NCBI GenBank assembly: GCA_016222925.1
Contig: JACRQB010000152.1
Location: 1 to 12,088, forward strand
From: Nitrospirota bacterium
GTDB taxonomy: Bacteria > Nitrospirota > Nitrospiria > Nitrospirales > Nitrospiraceae
Direction of reading: 5' to 3'
DNA length: 12,088 bases
Part shown: positions 1 through 7,707 of the stretch, in pieces
How positions within the stretch are numbered: the stretch's first letter is position 1
How the letters are laid out: every line of letters begins with the position of its first letter
The notes under the pieces: generated by a model
What the model was told of the DNA's origin: nothing
The model's database searches: none
Seen by the model: the letters and a program-made list of their open reading frames with translations, nothing else
Made by a program: the position numbers and the translations under genes

Positions 1-315
1 GGATTACTGACCGGGGCTGGATTCGATTTCCGACGCTTGGCGATGGAAGAAGTCGCCAAATACTCGCGGGGCAAGATGGTCGCACTTGCCTCGGTCCTCG
101 CCGAGGGCGTGGCCGAGCGCAACTATTATAAATGGGGCCGTCCAGGAATTCGAGCCCAGCTACTCGACATCACGAAGAAAAAACTTGAAATGGATTTTGT
201 CCTGGAAGGCGACAACCGCTCCATGCATGTGCTCAACGCCGTGTCTCCCGCCTTTACCTGTTCACTCCCCTTCGCCGGCCATGTGTGCGATCACATCGAC
301 AATGCGATGGGCTGA
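1..315 (+). CDS. lhgO: L-2-hydroxyglutarate oxidase, C-terminal part
   Basis: This is the 3' end of a gene entering from the left edge, 104 codons with a TGA stop at 313-315. The visible part matches my recollection of the C-terminus of the LhgO/YgaF family of FAD-dependent oxidases, which oxidise L-2-hydroxyglutarate to 2-oxoglutarate and pass electrons to the membrane quinone pool. The recognisable blocks are GRPGIRAQLLD (about residues 51-61), KKLEMDFVLEGD and the near-terminal HVLNAVSPAFTCSLPFA, which closes the FAD-binding fold. Full-length members are about 400 residues, so roughly three quarters of the gene lies outside the window. The open frame runs to base 1, so no start can be chosen. 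It is convergent with the SAM hydrolase-family gene, with only six bases between the two stop codons. Confidence 0.88.
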   Translation, partial: GLLTGAGFDFRRLAMEEVAKYSRGKMVALASVLAEGVAERNYYKWGRPGIRAQLLDITKKKLEMDFVLEGDNRSMHVLNAVSPAFTCSLPFAGHVCDHIDNAMG

Positions 316-321
316 GACGAC

Positions 322-1119
322 TCAGCACAGCCGGATCTCCTCCCCTACGCCAACTTGAAGACAGCGCGCCGCGCTGTCTTCCTGCAAAAAGATTTCCAAA
401 TTCTCACTGCTATTGATCAGCGCGGATGGACTCTGCCGATTCCCCTGGCTGTAACTCCCAACTAAATCATTGATGACATAGGCTCCGACCTGGATCTCGA
501 GCGTTTGGTCCCCGGCTGCCCGAAATTCACGCACTTGCTGCGCCGTGATATTGGAAATAAGATTGCCGAATCGATCAACGGACACGATCTTCCCGATCAG
601 CACGTCCTCATGCCACACCGGGATCGCCACGGAACGGTGAATCGGATCCTGGACCATCGGCCCAAAAAATGCCGGCGGCACGCCCTTGCTCAGCCATGCA
701 GCAGCCGGCGCAAACACATCTCGCCCATCAAAGGTCGACCCGCTCGTTTCTAAACGATACTGTGGGTTGCTGATCTGCCAGACCTTCGCCTCGCTCTCCT
801 GCTCCAGGAGTTCACTGAACAACCCATTATCCGGTCCCACAAAAAATGAGCCTGCCGCAGACACGAGCAGCGCCCGTCGCTCGGTTCCGACTCCGGGATC
901 GACTACGGCAACATGGATAGTTCCTGCCGGGAAATAGCTGTAGCAGGACTTGAGAAAGTACCCGGCTTCCTGAATCTGATGAGAGGCGATTTGATGGGAG
1001 AGATCGACGACGGCGGCGGTAGAATTGATCGACAGAATAACCCCTTTCATGCTTGCCACGAAGCAATCCCGCTCGCCGAAATCCGTCAGCAGCGTGATGA
1101 GGGGGCGTGCATCCTGCAC
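322..1119 (-). CDS. SAM hydroxide adenosyltransferase family protein (DUF62)
   Basis: This 265-residue protein belongs to the DUF62 / SAM hydroxide adenosyltransferase family, which splits S-adenosylmethionine into adenosine and methionine using an activated water; fluorinases and chlorinases are relatives. Visible motifs are LLTDFG with Asp13, VDPGVGT with Asp74 followed by Arg81, GPDNGLF with Asp97, and the C-terminal-domain motif VDRFGNLISNI. Length is normal for the family. The Asp and Arg of the known Asp-Arg-His triad are present, but the expected His in the TFHGRD-type motif is Asp131 here (STFDGRDVFAP). Activity is therefore not assured. The start is GTG at 1119, two codons before a typical family N-terminus, and the SD-like GAGGAA lies about 8 nt upstream inside the end of greA. 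One base separates it from the greA stop, so it is probably co-translated with greA. It is the last gene of the minus-strand train. Confidence 0.88.
   Translation of the reverse strand: MQDARPLITLLTDFGERDCFVASMKGVILSINSTAAVVDLSHQIASHQIQEAGYFLKSCYSYFPAGTIHVAVVDPGVGTERRALLVSAAGSFFVGPDNGLFSELLEQESEAKVWQISNPQYRLETSGSTFDGRDVFAPAAAWLSKGVPPAFFGPMVQDPIHRSVAIPVWHEDVLIGKIVSVDRFGNLISNITAQQVREFRAAGDQTLEIQVGAYVINDLVGSYSQGNRQSPSALINSSENLEIFLQEDSAARCLQVGVGEEIRLC
357..381. repeat. 25-bp perfect palindrome near the convergent gene ends
   Basis: The 12-base arm GAAGACAGCGCG, a single central C, then the exact reverse complement. It lies within the last codons of the SAM hydrolase-family gene (residues around EDSAARCL) and about 42 nt beyond the lhgO stop. 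The RNA of either strand could fold into a strong hairpin. Neither side is followed by a run of T, so it is not a standard intrinsic terminator; it might still mark or protect the ends of the convergent transcripts. Confidence 0.6.
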
Positions 1120-1120
1120 G

Positions 1121-1597
1121 TCAGAGTTCCTCGAATTTGATCTCCATGACCTCGTATTCGACCATCTTGACGGGTGTCTTCACTTCCACGAAATCTCCGA
1201 CACGCTTACCGATCAGCGCACGTCCGACAGGGGACTGCACGGAGATCTTGTTGAATTTCATATCGGCTTCGTCCTGCCCAACCAAGGTATACTGTTTCTT
1301 GGCTTGGGACTCCTGTTCGACGACCAAGACCGTCGCGCCGAAGACGATCGTCTCGCTGATCCGTCCTGCGATCTCCACCACGCGGGCTTCGGCCAGCTTG
1401 GTTTCGAGTTCAGCGATGCGCGATTCGATGAAGCCTTGGCGCTCTTTGGCGGCGTCATACTCGGCGTTCTCACTAAGATCGCCATGCGCTCTGGCTTCCG
1501 CGATGGCTTCGATGACTTTGAGCCGCTCGATCTTGCGCAAACGATCCAACTCTGCCTTTAACGCCTCGTAGCCTTTCTTCGTAATTGGTGTCGGCAT
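1121..1597 (-). CDS. greA: transcription elongation factor GreA
   Basis: GreA rescues backtracked RNA polymerase by inserting its coiled coil into the secondary channel and stimulating transcript cleavage. The protein has 158 residues, the normal size. Residues 1-75 form the heptad-rich coiled coil, with the tip GDLSENAEYDAAKE placing the essential acidic pair at Asp40 and Glu43 (Asp41 and Glu44 in E. coli). The rest is the C-terminal FKBP-like domain, with VGQDEAD and SPVGRALIGKRVGD, ending in the usual beta strand. The ATG at 1597 is preceded by CAGGAG with about 10 nt spacing, and the protein begins MPTPITKKGYEAL as expected. It follows carB after a 57-nt gap, in which I see no convincing promoter, and is read into the next gene with a 1-nt gap. 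Identification is secure. Confidence 0.97.
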   Translation of the reverse strand: MPTPITKKGYEALKAELDRLRKIERLKVIEAIAEARAHGDLSENAEYDAAKERQGFIESRIAELETKLAEARVVEIAGRISETIVFGATVLVVEQESQAKKQYTLVGQDEADMKFNKISVQSPVGRALIGKRVGDFVEVKTPVKMVEYEVMEIKFEEL

Positions 1598-1654
1598 GCT
1601 CTGGTCGCTCCTGAACAGGTTATGGCCGATGATACTCCTGCAATGTGCGAATTG

Positions 1655-4600
1655 CTAAATCTCCACGGTAAGCCCGTGTTCACGCAAATACCCCGCTGTC
1701 CCGCTCGTTCCCTGAATACGCATCCCCAACTTGCTTAACGCCCTACCCACTTCCAGCGCAGCGGGACGGTCGGAGGCTTTCACGCTGATAAAGGCGGTTC
1801 CTGACGTCGGCAACACCGCCCCTGCCCCAGCTTGCGATTTCGCGAACGCCCATCCAAAATCTCCGTCGATGCCCATCACTTCACCGGTCGATTTCATCTC
1901 CGGCCCCAGCAGCACATCGACACCGGGAAATCTATTGAATGGAAACACCGCTTCTTTGACTGAAAAATGCTGAGGGAGAGGAGCGCTCGTAAATCCCAGC
2001 TCCTTGAGCGTTCTCCCCATCATCACTTTCATGGCCAACTTTGCGAGGGGTACGCCGATCGCCTTGCTGACGAATGGCACGGTTCGAGATCCTCGTGGAT
2101 TGACCTCAAGGACAAAAATCGTCTGCCCTTTGACGGCAAACTGTGCATTCATGAGCCCCACAACCCCCAACTCCAGCGCCAACATACACATCTGACGTTC
2201 AATCTCACGCACAATGGCCTTGTCGAGTGTATAGGGAGGAAGGGAGCAGGCCGAATCGCCTGAATGGACACCGGCTTCTTCGATATGCTCCATGATTCCC
2301 GCCACGACCACGGTTTTGCCGTCGGAAATCGCATCGGCATCGACTTCGATGGCATCGGCCAGGTACTTGTCGATCAAGACCGGATGATTGGGCGACGCCG
2401 TGACTGCGGAATGCATGTACTCCAGCAAGCCGGCTTCATCATAGACAATCTGCATCGACCGACCACCCAACACATACGACGGACGGACCATGACCGGATA
2501 GCTGATCCGTCCGGCGATCTGCACCGCTTCCTCAATGGATCGGGCGATTCCGCTTTCCGCCTGCCGTAACCCCAACCGATTGAGCAGTTCCCGGAACCGC
2601 TCTCGGTCTTCCGCCAAATCGATCGCATCAGGACTGGTTCCGAGAATCTTCACACCGGCTTTCGAGAGCGGAAGCGCGAGTTTCAACGGCGTCTGCCCCC
2701 CAAACTGCAAGACCACACCAAGCGGCTGCTCACAATGCACAATATTGAGAACATCTTCGTGCGTCAGCGGCTCAAAGTACAGCCGATCGGAGGTATCGTA
2801 ATCCGTGCTTACGGTTTCCGGGTTGCAGTTGACCATAATCGTATCGACCGCTTCTTCCCGAAGCGCCATGGCCGCATGGACACAGCAGTAGTCAAACTCA
2901 ATCCCTTGCCCGATTCGATTCGGGCCTCCACCAAGAATCACGACCTTTTGTCGGTTTGATGGCCGGGCTTCACACTCCCTGCCGTAGGTGGAATAGAGAT
3001 ACGGTGTCTGTGACTCGAATTCAGCCGCACAGGTATCAACTCGTTTATAGGTGACCCCGCGTGCCCCTTGTTGTGTCCGCGCGGTCTGAACCTCACCAGG
3101 CTCGCATCCGAGTAATTGTGCGATCCGATCATCCGAAAATCCGAGTTCTTTGGCCTCCCAGAGCAACTCTCTGCCCAAAACGGCCGCTGGGTTGGCAGCA
3201 TGACCGGCAAGCAATTGTTCGAAGTCCACCAGCTGTCTGACTTGGTCTAAAAACCAGGGATCTATTTTTGTCGTTGCAAACAGTTCCTCGTCCGTGAATC
3301 CAAGGCGCATGGCATCGGCCACGTACCACAGTCGTTCTGCTAGTGGCGTCCGCAGCACCCGGTTAAGTTTCTCGATCGTTTCTGGCCGGTTAAACTCGGC
3401 AGGGACACCTCGATCAAGCCCAAACCGGGACGCCAACCCATTGAGGTTTAACTCCAGGGAACGAATGGCCTTTTGGAGAGACTCCTTGAAGGTACGTCCG
3501 ATCGCCATCACCTCCCCGACTGATTTCATCTGCGTCGTCAGGGTCGGATCGGCCCCCTTGAACTTCTGAAAAGCAAATCTCGGAATCTTGACAACTACGT
3601 AATCGATCGCCGGTTCAAACGAAGCCTTGGTGACACCGGTAATGTCATTGGAGATCTCATCCAGCGTGTAGCCGACAGCGAGCTTCGCCGCGATCTTGGC
3701 GATCGGGAACCCGGTGGCCTTTGACGCCAACGCTGAACTTCGAGAGACCCGAGGATTCATTTCGATGACCACCATCTCCCCGTTGGCAGGGTTGATACCG
3801 AACTGAATGTTTGATCCTCCCGTATCAACCCCGATCTCTCGGATGATACGAAGTGCTGCGTTCCGCATCCGTTGGTATTCTTTGTCGCTCAACGTCATGG
3901 CCGGCGCGACCGTGATGCTGTCGCCTGTATGCACGCCCATCGGATCAAAATTTTCGATAGGGCAGACGATCACAACATTGTCTTTCAGGTCTCGCATGAC
4001 CTCCAATTCATACTCTTTCCATCCAATGACCGACTCTTCGATCAGCACCTGACTGACCGGACTCATGGCCAGCGCCCAATCGATCAACCTCTCGAATTCC
4101 TCACGATTGTACGCGATGTTTCCGCCGGTCCCCCCCATGGTAAAGGACGGACGAATGATCGCGGGGAAGCCGACCGTCTCGAGAATGGCCAGCGCTTCCT
4201 GTCGCGTGTGCGCCGTGCCGCTCGTCGGCACTCGCAGGCCGATTCGATGCATCGCCTGTTTGAAGGCATCCCGATCTTCCGCTTTATGAATCGCTTCCGC
4301 CGATGCGCCGATGAGCGCGACATTGTATTTCTCGAGGACCCCTCGCTTCACCAACCCCATCGTGGTATTCAAGGCCGTTTGCCCGCCCATGGTCGGAAGT
4401 AAAGCATCCGGGCGCTCTCGATCGATCACCTTCTCAACCACATCTAAGGTAATCGGCTCGACATAGGTCCGATCAGCCAGCTCCGGATCCGTCATAATCG
4501 TCGCCGGATTGCTGTTGATGAGAATGACTTTGTACCCCTCCGCTTTTAGGGCTTTGCAGGCCTGTGTGCCGGAATAATCAAATTCACAGGCTTGGCCGAT

Positions 4601-4657
4601 GACGATCGGACCGGAACCGATCATGAGGATTGACTGAATGTCCGTACGTTTTGGCAT
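1655..4657 (-). CDS. carB: carbamoyl phosphate synthase large subunit, C-terminally short
   Basis: CarB makes carbamoyl phosphate from bicarbonate, ammonia delivered by CarA, and two ATP, feeding pyrimidine and arginine synthesis. Both halves of the duplicated synthetase are present: an N-terminal half opening with GSGPIVIGQACEFDYSG and containing a complete ATP-grasp domain, an oligomerisation linker (about residues 400-550), and a second half opening with GGGPNRIGQGIEFDY and containing SGDSACSLPPYTL and EVNPRGSRTVPF. From about residue 953 an MGS-like allosteric domain starts (ISVKASDR, then GTSGTAGYL), but the TAG stop at 1655 comes after only about 48 of its usual 120-130 residues. The 1000-residue product thus lacks about 85-90 residues, including positions equivalent to E. 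coli Lys993, Asn1015 and Thr1017. The start chosen is ATG 4657, giving the family N-terminus MPKRTDIQSIL. A TTG at 4678, overlapping the peptidase stop as TTGA, would add seven residues. Neither has a clear SD. Confidence 0.95.
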   Translation of the reverse strand: MPKRTDIQSILMIGSGPIVIGQACEFDYSGTQACKALKAEGYKVILINSNPATIMTDPELADRTYVEPITLDVVEKVIDRERPDALLPTMGGQTALNTTMGLVKRGVLEKYNVALIGASAEAIHKAEDRDAFKQAMHRIGLRVPTSGTAHTRQEALAILETVGFPAIIRPSFTMGGTGGNIAYNREEFERLIDWALAMSPVSQVLIEESVIGWKEYELEVMRDLKDNVVIVCPIENFDPMGVHTGDSITVAPAMTLSDKEYQRMRNAALRIIREIGVDTGGSNIQFGINPANGEMVVIEMNPRVSRSSALASKATGFPIAKIAAKLAVGYTLDEISNDITGVTKASFEPAIDYVVVKIPRFAFQKFKGADPTLTTQMKSVGEVMAIGRTFKESLQKAIRSLELNLNGLASRFGLDRGVPAEFNRPETIEKLNRVLRTPLAERLWYVADAMRLGFTDEELFATTKIDPWFLDQVRQLVDFEQLLAGHAANPAAVLGRELLWEAKELGFSDDRIAQLLGCEPGEVQTARTQQGARGVTYKRVDTCAAEFESQTPYLYSTYGRECEARPSNRQKVVILGGGPNRIGQGIEFDYCCVHAAMALREEAVDTIMVNCNPETVSTDYDTSDRLYFEPLTHEDVLNIVHCEQPLGVVLQFGGQTPLKLALPLSKAGVKILGTSPDAIDLAEDRERFRELLNRLGLRQAESGIARSIEEAVQIAGRISYPVMVRPSYVLGGRSMQIVYDEAGLLEYMHSAVTASPNHPVLIDKYLADAIEVDADAISDGKTVVVAGIMEHIEEAGVHSGDSACSLPPYTLDKAIVREIERQMCMLALELGVVGLMNAQFAVKGQTIFVLEVNPRGSRTVPFVSKAIGVPLAKLAMKVMMGRTLKELGFTSAPLPQHFSVKEAVFPFNRFPGVDVLLGPEMKSTGEVMGIDGDFGWAFAKSQAGAGAVLPTSGTAFISVKASDRPAALEVGRALSKLGMRIQGTSGTAGYLREHGLTVEI

Positions 4658-4674
4658 CGTGTCGTGATGGTCAA

Positions 4675-5637
4675 TCAACTGGATGGAAGCGCGGGTCCAA
4701 TCCGTGGGTGATACGGGGCTGGTGGTACGAACGGATCGTCACCCTGCGCCGCGTGATAATACCTCATGGCCTCCGGCAGCCACATCTCAATCTGGTTGAT
4801 CCGCGCCAGATCGGAGGGGTGGGTGGACAAAAACTCCGGAATATTATGCTTCGATCGAAAACAGACCTTGTCGATCATCTGCCTGGGACACCCGCTCATC
4901 CTCTCCCAAAAGGGGACGGCCTCTCGAGGGTCATAGCCGGCCTGCGCCATCAATCGAAGTCCGATATAGTCGGCCTCCGATTCCTGCTTTCTTCCGAACG
5001 GCAGAGAGACTCCAACTCCATAGGCACTCATTGCCGCCATTGCCGCATCCGGACGTCCGACAGCAGCTCCGGCTGCCAACGCACCGACTTGGCCGATCGT
5101 TTCAAGGATGCTTCGGCTATATCGCTCCGCCCCATGACGTTGGAGCGCATGCGCCACCTCATGCCCAATCACCGTCGCTAAACCGTTTTCGTTCTTCGTG
5201 AGCTTCAGTATGCCCGTGAAGACGGCAACCTTGCCACCCGGAAGCGCGAACGCATTGATCATGCGGTCGTCCCGAATAATGGCGAACTCCCACTCATACT
5301 CTGGTTTATTGGCCACCGCTGCAATCCGCTGACCAACCCGGTTGACCATCTCAGTTAACTCAGGATCGCCACTGACCGGAGCCTGTCGCAGCAATTCGCG
5401 ATAACCGCTGATGCCCATCGCAATTTCTTTCTCCTCAGAGATGTAGATGAATTGATCTCGCGCCGTTCCCGGCGCGCGGACACAGCCCCCCAGAGTTGCA
5501 AGCACACCAGCCGCTGTTCCAAGACACGAAAGGCACGTCACCCCCAACATTCCACGAGCCCAGCGGCGAAGCAGCGCACGACGTTCGATGGGCGTTGAAA
5601 ATAGGAGGTCGATCTGGTGATTTGCCGGCTCTGTCAT
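4675..5637 (-). CDS. M48 family metallopeptidase, probable lipoprotein
   Basis: This 320-residue protein is a zinc-dependent M48 peptidase of the periplasmic LoiP/BepA-like type. The zinc site is complete: HEVAH (His159, Glu160, His163) and the third ligand Glu219 in RKQESEAD. LPGGKVAVFTG and STHPSDLARI are further family landmarks. The N-terminus has a basic ERRALLRR stretch (about residues 18-25), then a hydrophobic segment ending in LGGC (Cys52), which reads as a lipoprotein signal; the arginine pair could mean Tat export, which is inference. ATG 5637 is preferred because it gives a compact signal region, but TTG 5655 and GTG 5649 are in frame and no start has a strong SD. It sits between sppA and carB, and its TGA abuts the carB start region. 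A role in outer-membrane protein quality control is inferred from the family only. Confidence 0.9.
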   Translation of the reverse strand: MTEPANHQIDLLFSTPIERRALLRRWARGMLGVTCLSCLGTAAGVLATLGGCVRAPGTARDQFIYISEEKEIAMGISGYRELLRQAPVSGDPELTEMVNRVGQRIAAVANKPEYEWEFAIIRDDRMINAFALPGGKVAVFTGILKLTKNENGLATVIGHEVAHALQRHGAERYSRSILETIGQVGALAAGAAVGRPDAAMAAMSAYGVGVSLPFGRKQESEADYIGLRLMAQAGYDPREAVPFWERMSGCPRQMIDKVCFRSKHNIPEFLSTHPSDLARINQIEMWLPEAMRYYHAAQGDDPFVPPAPYHPRIGPALPSS

Positions 5638-5718
5638 CTCGAATCTCACGATCAAGGCCGATTCTCATCATCTTACCAGTCTCGATACTCCCAGTCATGC
5701 GACTGACGCCTTCTCTCA

Positions 5719-6669
5719 CTATGGCATCCACATGTACATGAACTGGGGAGTTCCCCCACGGACAACTGTCATGAGATCGAGATCAGCAAGACTGGCGAGC
5801 CCACTCGGCGCCAAAAGCTTGGAATACATGTTGTTGGAGTATTCACCTGGACGTTGGTACGTCACGACTCGCGCTTCCGTCAGACCGGCTTTCTTCTTGG
5901 CTAATTCGACTGCGTCTTCGAGATAACCGATCCCATCGACCAAGCCAGCCTCCTTCGCTTGCTCTCCGGTATAGATTCGTCCATCAGCCAACCGTTTGAT
6001 CTGCTCCATCTGTAAGTGAGAGCGGCCTTCCTGCACGACATTCAAAAACCGCTGATAAAACGAATCGATCAGCCCTTGAAAGATGGCACGCTCTTCAGTC
6101 GTCATGGTCCGAAACGGCGAGCCCATATCCTTGCGAGGCCCCGACGTCACAGCCGTAGCCTCCACGCCCACTTTCTCCAAGAGCCCTCGCGCATTCATGG
6201 TGAGCATAATCACGCCGATACTGCCGGTCACAGATGAAGGATGCGCCAGTACGGTGTCCGCGGCCGCGGCGATATAGTAGCCCCCTGAAGTCCCCAGATC
6301 CAGAATGGATGCCACAATGGGGACCTTGCGACTGGCTTTGAACGTTTTCAGCTCGTGATAAATAATATCCGATGCCGTCACCGTTCCCCCAGGCGTGTTG
6401 ATGCGAAGCACAACGGCTTTGACGTTCTCATCCTTTGCTGCCCGCGTGAGCTGTTCTTTCACGCTTGCAATCATGCTGGGCGCGGGTCGCAACCCATCTT
6501 TTTCCTGTGAACTAATCATTCCAGAAATTTCGACCAACAGCACTTTTGCTTTTCCGGTCCCGTCGACCTGCGCTTCTTGTAGAGGACCGGGGCCTGGAAA
6601 CAACGGGAAATTAAACGTGCATCCAGACAGCACCAGTCCGATTACCCCAATGAGAACACGGTTAGGCAT
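5719..6669 (-). CDS. sppA: signal peptide peptidase SppA, short lipoprotein form
   Basis: SppA cleaves leftover signal peptides and other membrane-associated peptides with a Ser-Lys dyad. This 316-residue protein is the short Bacillus-type single-domain form rather than the about 600-residue E. coli form. The likely nucleophile is Ser128 in LGTSGGYYIAAAAD and the base is Lys180 in GPRKDMGSPF, the same 52-residue spacing as Ser147 and Lys199 in B. subtilis SppA. The substrate-binding block VVLRINTPGGT is at about residues 86-96. The N-terminus is a lipoprotein signal with LSGC (Cys17) in place of the usual transmembrane anchor. ATG 6669 is chosen over an upstream in-frame ATG at 6720 because it gives this clean signal and has GGAG 7 nt upstream. 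It overlaps the carA stop by 8 nt (ATGCCTAA), implying translational coupling. Confidence 0.94.
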   Translation of the reverse strand: MPNRVLIGVIGLVLSGCTFNFPLFPGPGPLQEAQVDGTGKAKVLLVEISGMISSQEKDGLRPAPSMIASVKEQLTRAAKDENVKAVVLRINTPGGTVTASDIIYHELKTFKASRKVPIVASILDLGTSGGYYIAAAADTVLAHPSSVTGSIGVIMLTMNARGLLEKVGVEATAVTSGPRKDMGSPFRTMTTEERAIFQGLIDSFYQRFLNVVQEGRSHLQMEQIKRLADGRIYTGEQAKEAGLVDGIGYLEDAVELAKKKAGLTEARVVTYQRPGEYSNNMYSKLLAPSGLASLADLDLMTVVRGGTPQFMYMWMP

Positions 6670-7411
6670 GATGAGTCTCCATAAGACGCACGAATTCATC
6701 GAATAAATAGGCGGCATCATGAGGCCCCGGTGCCGCTTCCGGGTGGTATTGGACGGAAAAGACCGGATGATCCAGACTAGCCATCCCCTCGATCGAACAA
6801 TCGTTCAAGCTGACATGGGTGAGCGACAGTTTGCCATAGTGAGTATCAATCATGGGCGGGACCTTCGGCACGTCATGAAGAGGCATGGGACCCTGCACGG
6901 CAAAATTATGGTTCTGCGACGTAATTTCAACTTTTCTCGTCCGAAGATCCATCACCGGATGATTCGCCCCATGGTGACCGAACTTCAGCTTATAGGTCTT
7001 GAGGCCAAAGGCCAAGCAGAGAATCTGATGGCCCAAGCAAATGCCAAAGATCGGATAGCGGCCGATCAGTTTCTCCATTGCCTTCACGGCATAGGGAAGG
7101 CCTTCTGGATCGCCAGGCCCATTCGAAAGGAAAATGCCGTCTGGTTTTAGAGCCTCGACTTCCTCGGCTGATGTCGCAGCAGGCACCACTGTCACCTGAC
7201 AGCCGACATCCACCAATCGTCTCAGAATATTGTGTTTAATACCGAAATCATAGGCCACAACTCGCCAAGGCCTGGACGATCCACGTTCCCTGCCGTTTGC
7301 CAACGGCGCCCAATCTCCGGTTCCCGTTGTCCAGTCATATGGATGTGCGCAGGTGACCTCAGCAGCCAAATCTCGACCGATAATGGTGGGAGCTTGCCCG
7401 GCTCGTTGCAC
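6662..7411 (-). CDS. carA: carA 3' fragment, glutaminase domain
   Basis: The second frame of the broken carA, open from a TAA just upstream and with GTG 7411 as first possible start, but no SD that I can see. It holds the complete class I glutamine amidotransferase domain: FLSNGPGDP, the nucleophile elbow FGICLGHQ (Cys125 in this fragment), SQNHNFAV, and the His223 and Glu225 pair in QYHPEAAPGPHDA. All catalytic residues are intact, so the damage is confined to the region between the two domains. Efficient independent translation is doubtful. Confidence 0.6.
   Translation of the reverse strand: MQRAGQAPTIIGRDLAAEVTCAHPYDWTTGTGDWAPLANGRERGSSRPWRVVAYDFGIKHNILRRLVDVGCQVTVVPAATSAEEVEALKPDGIFLSNGPGDPEGLPYAVKAMEKLIGRYPIFGICLGHQILCLAFGLKTYKLKFGHHGANHPVMDLRTRKVEITSQNHNFAVQGPMPLHDVPKVPPMIDTHYGKLSLTHVSLNDCSIEGMASLDHPVFSVQYHPEAAPGPHDAAYLFDEFVRLMETHHA
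6677..6680 (-). promoter_or_regulatory. ribosome binding site deciding the sppA start
   Basis: GGAG on the minus strand with a 7-nt spacer to ATG 6669. It lies in the last codons of carA and supports the internal start that places the lipobox at residues 14-17, instead of the longer reading from 6720. Confidence 0.6.
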
Positions 7412-7707
7412 AGCTCGAGGGTCTGTCGGCTTCGCCAGTTACTGGCGAGACGGCTGGCTTCCATGACCACGAACCCCTCTGCCCATGACCGACCGGATTC
7501 TATGTCTTCAGGTGTGGCTCCATAGTTTCCGATATGGGGACAGGTCATCGTGATGATCTGTCCTTTATAGGAGGGATCGGTCAGTATCTCTTGATACCCG
7601 GTCATTGCCGTATTAAAGACGACTTCTCCAACCGTTTCGCCCTCATAGCCAAGAGCGCGGCCTTCGAACACCGTTCCATCTGCCAGTACCAGTAATGCCT
7701 TTCTCAC
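7222..7707 (-). CDS. carA: carA 5' fragment, N-terminal domain
   Basis: The first 161-codon frame of the broken carA. Residues 1 to about 98 are genuine CarA N-terminal domain: ALLVLADGTVFEGRALG, the GEVVFNTAMTGYQEIL block, DPSYKGQIITMT and ESGRSWAEGFVV. After about base 7412 the frame is out of phase with the homology, and the last 60-odd residues (to the stop at 7222) resemble nothing and are tail translation. This product alone has no glutaminase site. Confidence 0.6.
   Translation of the reverse strand: MRKALLVLADGTVFEGRALGYEGETVGEVVFNTAMTGYQEILTDPSYKGQIITMTCPHIGNYGATPEDIESGRSWAEGFVVMEASRLASNWRSRQTLELCNEPGKLPPLSVEIWLLRSPAHIHMTGQREPEIGRRWQTAGNVDRPGLGELWPMISVLNTIF
7432..7448. repeat. short perfect inverted repeat at the carA break
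   Basis: TCGCCAG, TTA, CTGGCGA: a 7-bp perfect stem with a 3-nt loop. It lies exactly at the upstream edge of the zone where carA homology switches frame (about 7412-7440). Small palindromes can favour replication slippage; a causal link with the deletion is inference. Confidence 0.5.

Larger units (their letters stand above)
6662..7707 (-). pseudogene. carA: carbamoyl phosphate synthase small subunit, broken by an internal deletion and frame change
   Basis: CarA is the glutaminase subunit that hands ammonia to CarB. Here the gene is in two frames. The first frame starts at GTG 7707 (AAGG about 5 nt upstream) and matches CarA until about SNWRSRQTLE near 7412; the second frame matches from about DPRAVQRAG (7437 downward) to the TAA at 6662. 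The segment expected between them, including the highly conserved GIDTRALTRHIR stretch, is absent. Aligned against remembered E. coli and Geobacter CarA sequences, 127 to 130 nt are missing, and both values leave the frame shift that is observed. One internal deletion therefore explains everything; a simple one-base error does not. The GTG overlaps the TGA of the upstream membrane-protein gene by four bases (GTGA). Because pyrimidine synthesis needs CarA, either a second copy exists or the deletion is an assembly or culture-level artefact. Confidence 0.85.

Noticed and set aside
3872..4402. A 176-codon plus-strand open frame opposite carB
   Set aside because: It is antisense to conserved CarB coding sequence, with shadow-like composition and no independent start signals.
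4630..5181. A 183-codon plus-strand open frame opposite the M48 peptidase and carB start
   Set aside because: It is antisense to the zinc-site coding sequence of the peptidase, and no motif or signal supports it.
7222..7707. Programmed ribosomal frameshifting as the explanation for the two carA frames
   Set aside because: More than 40 conserved residues are missing between the frames, and no slippery heptamer was seen in the overlap. A deletion is required.
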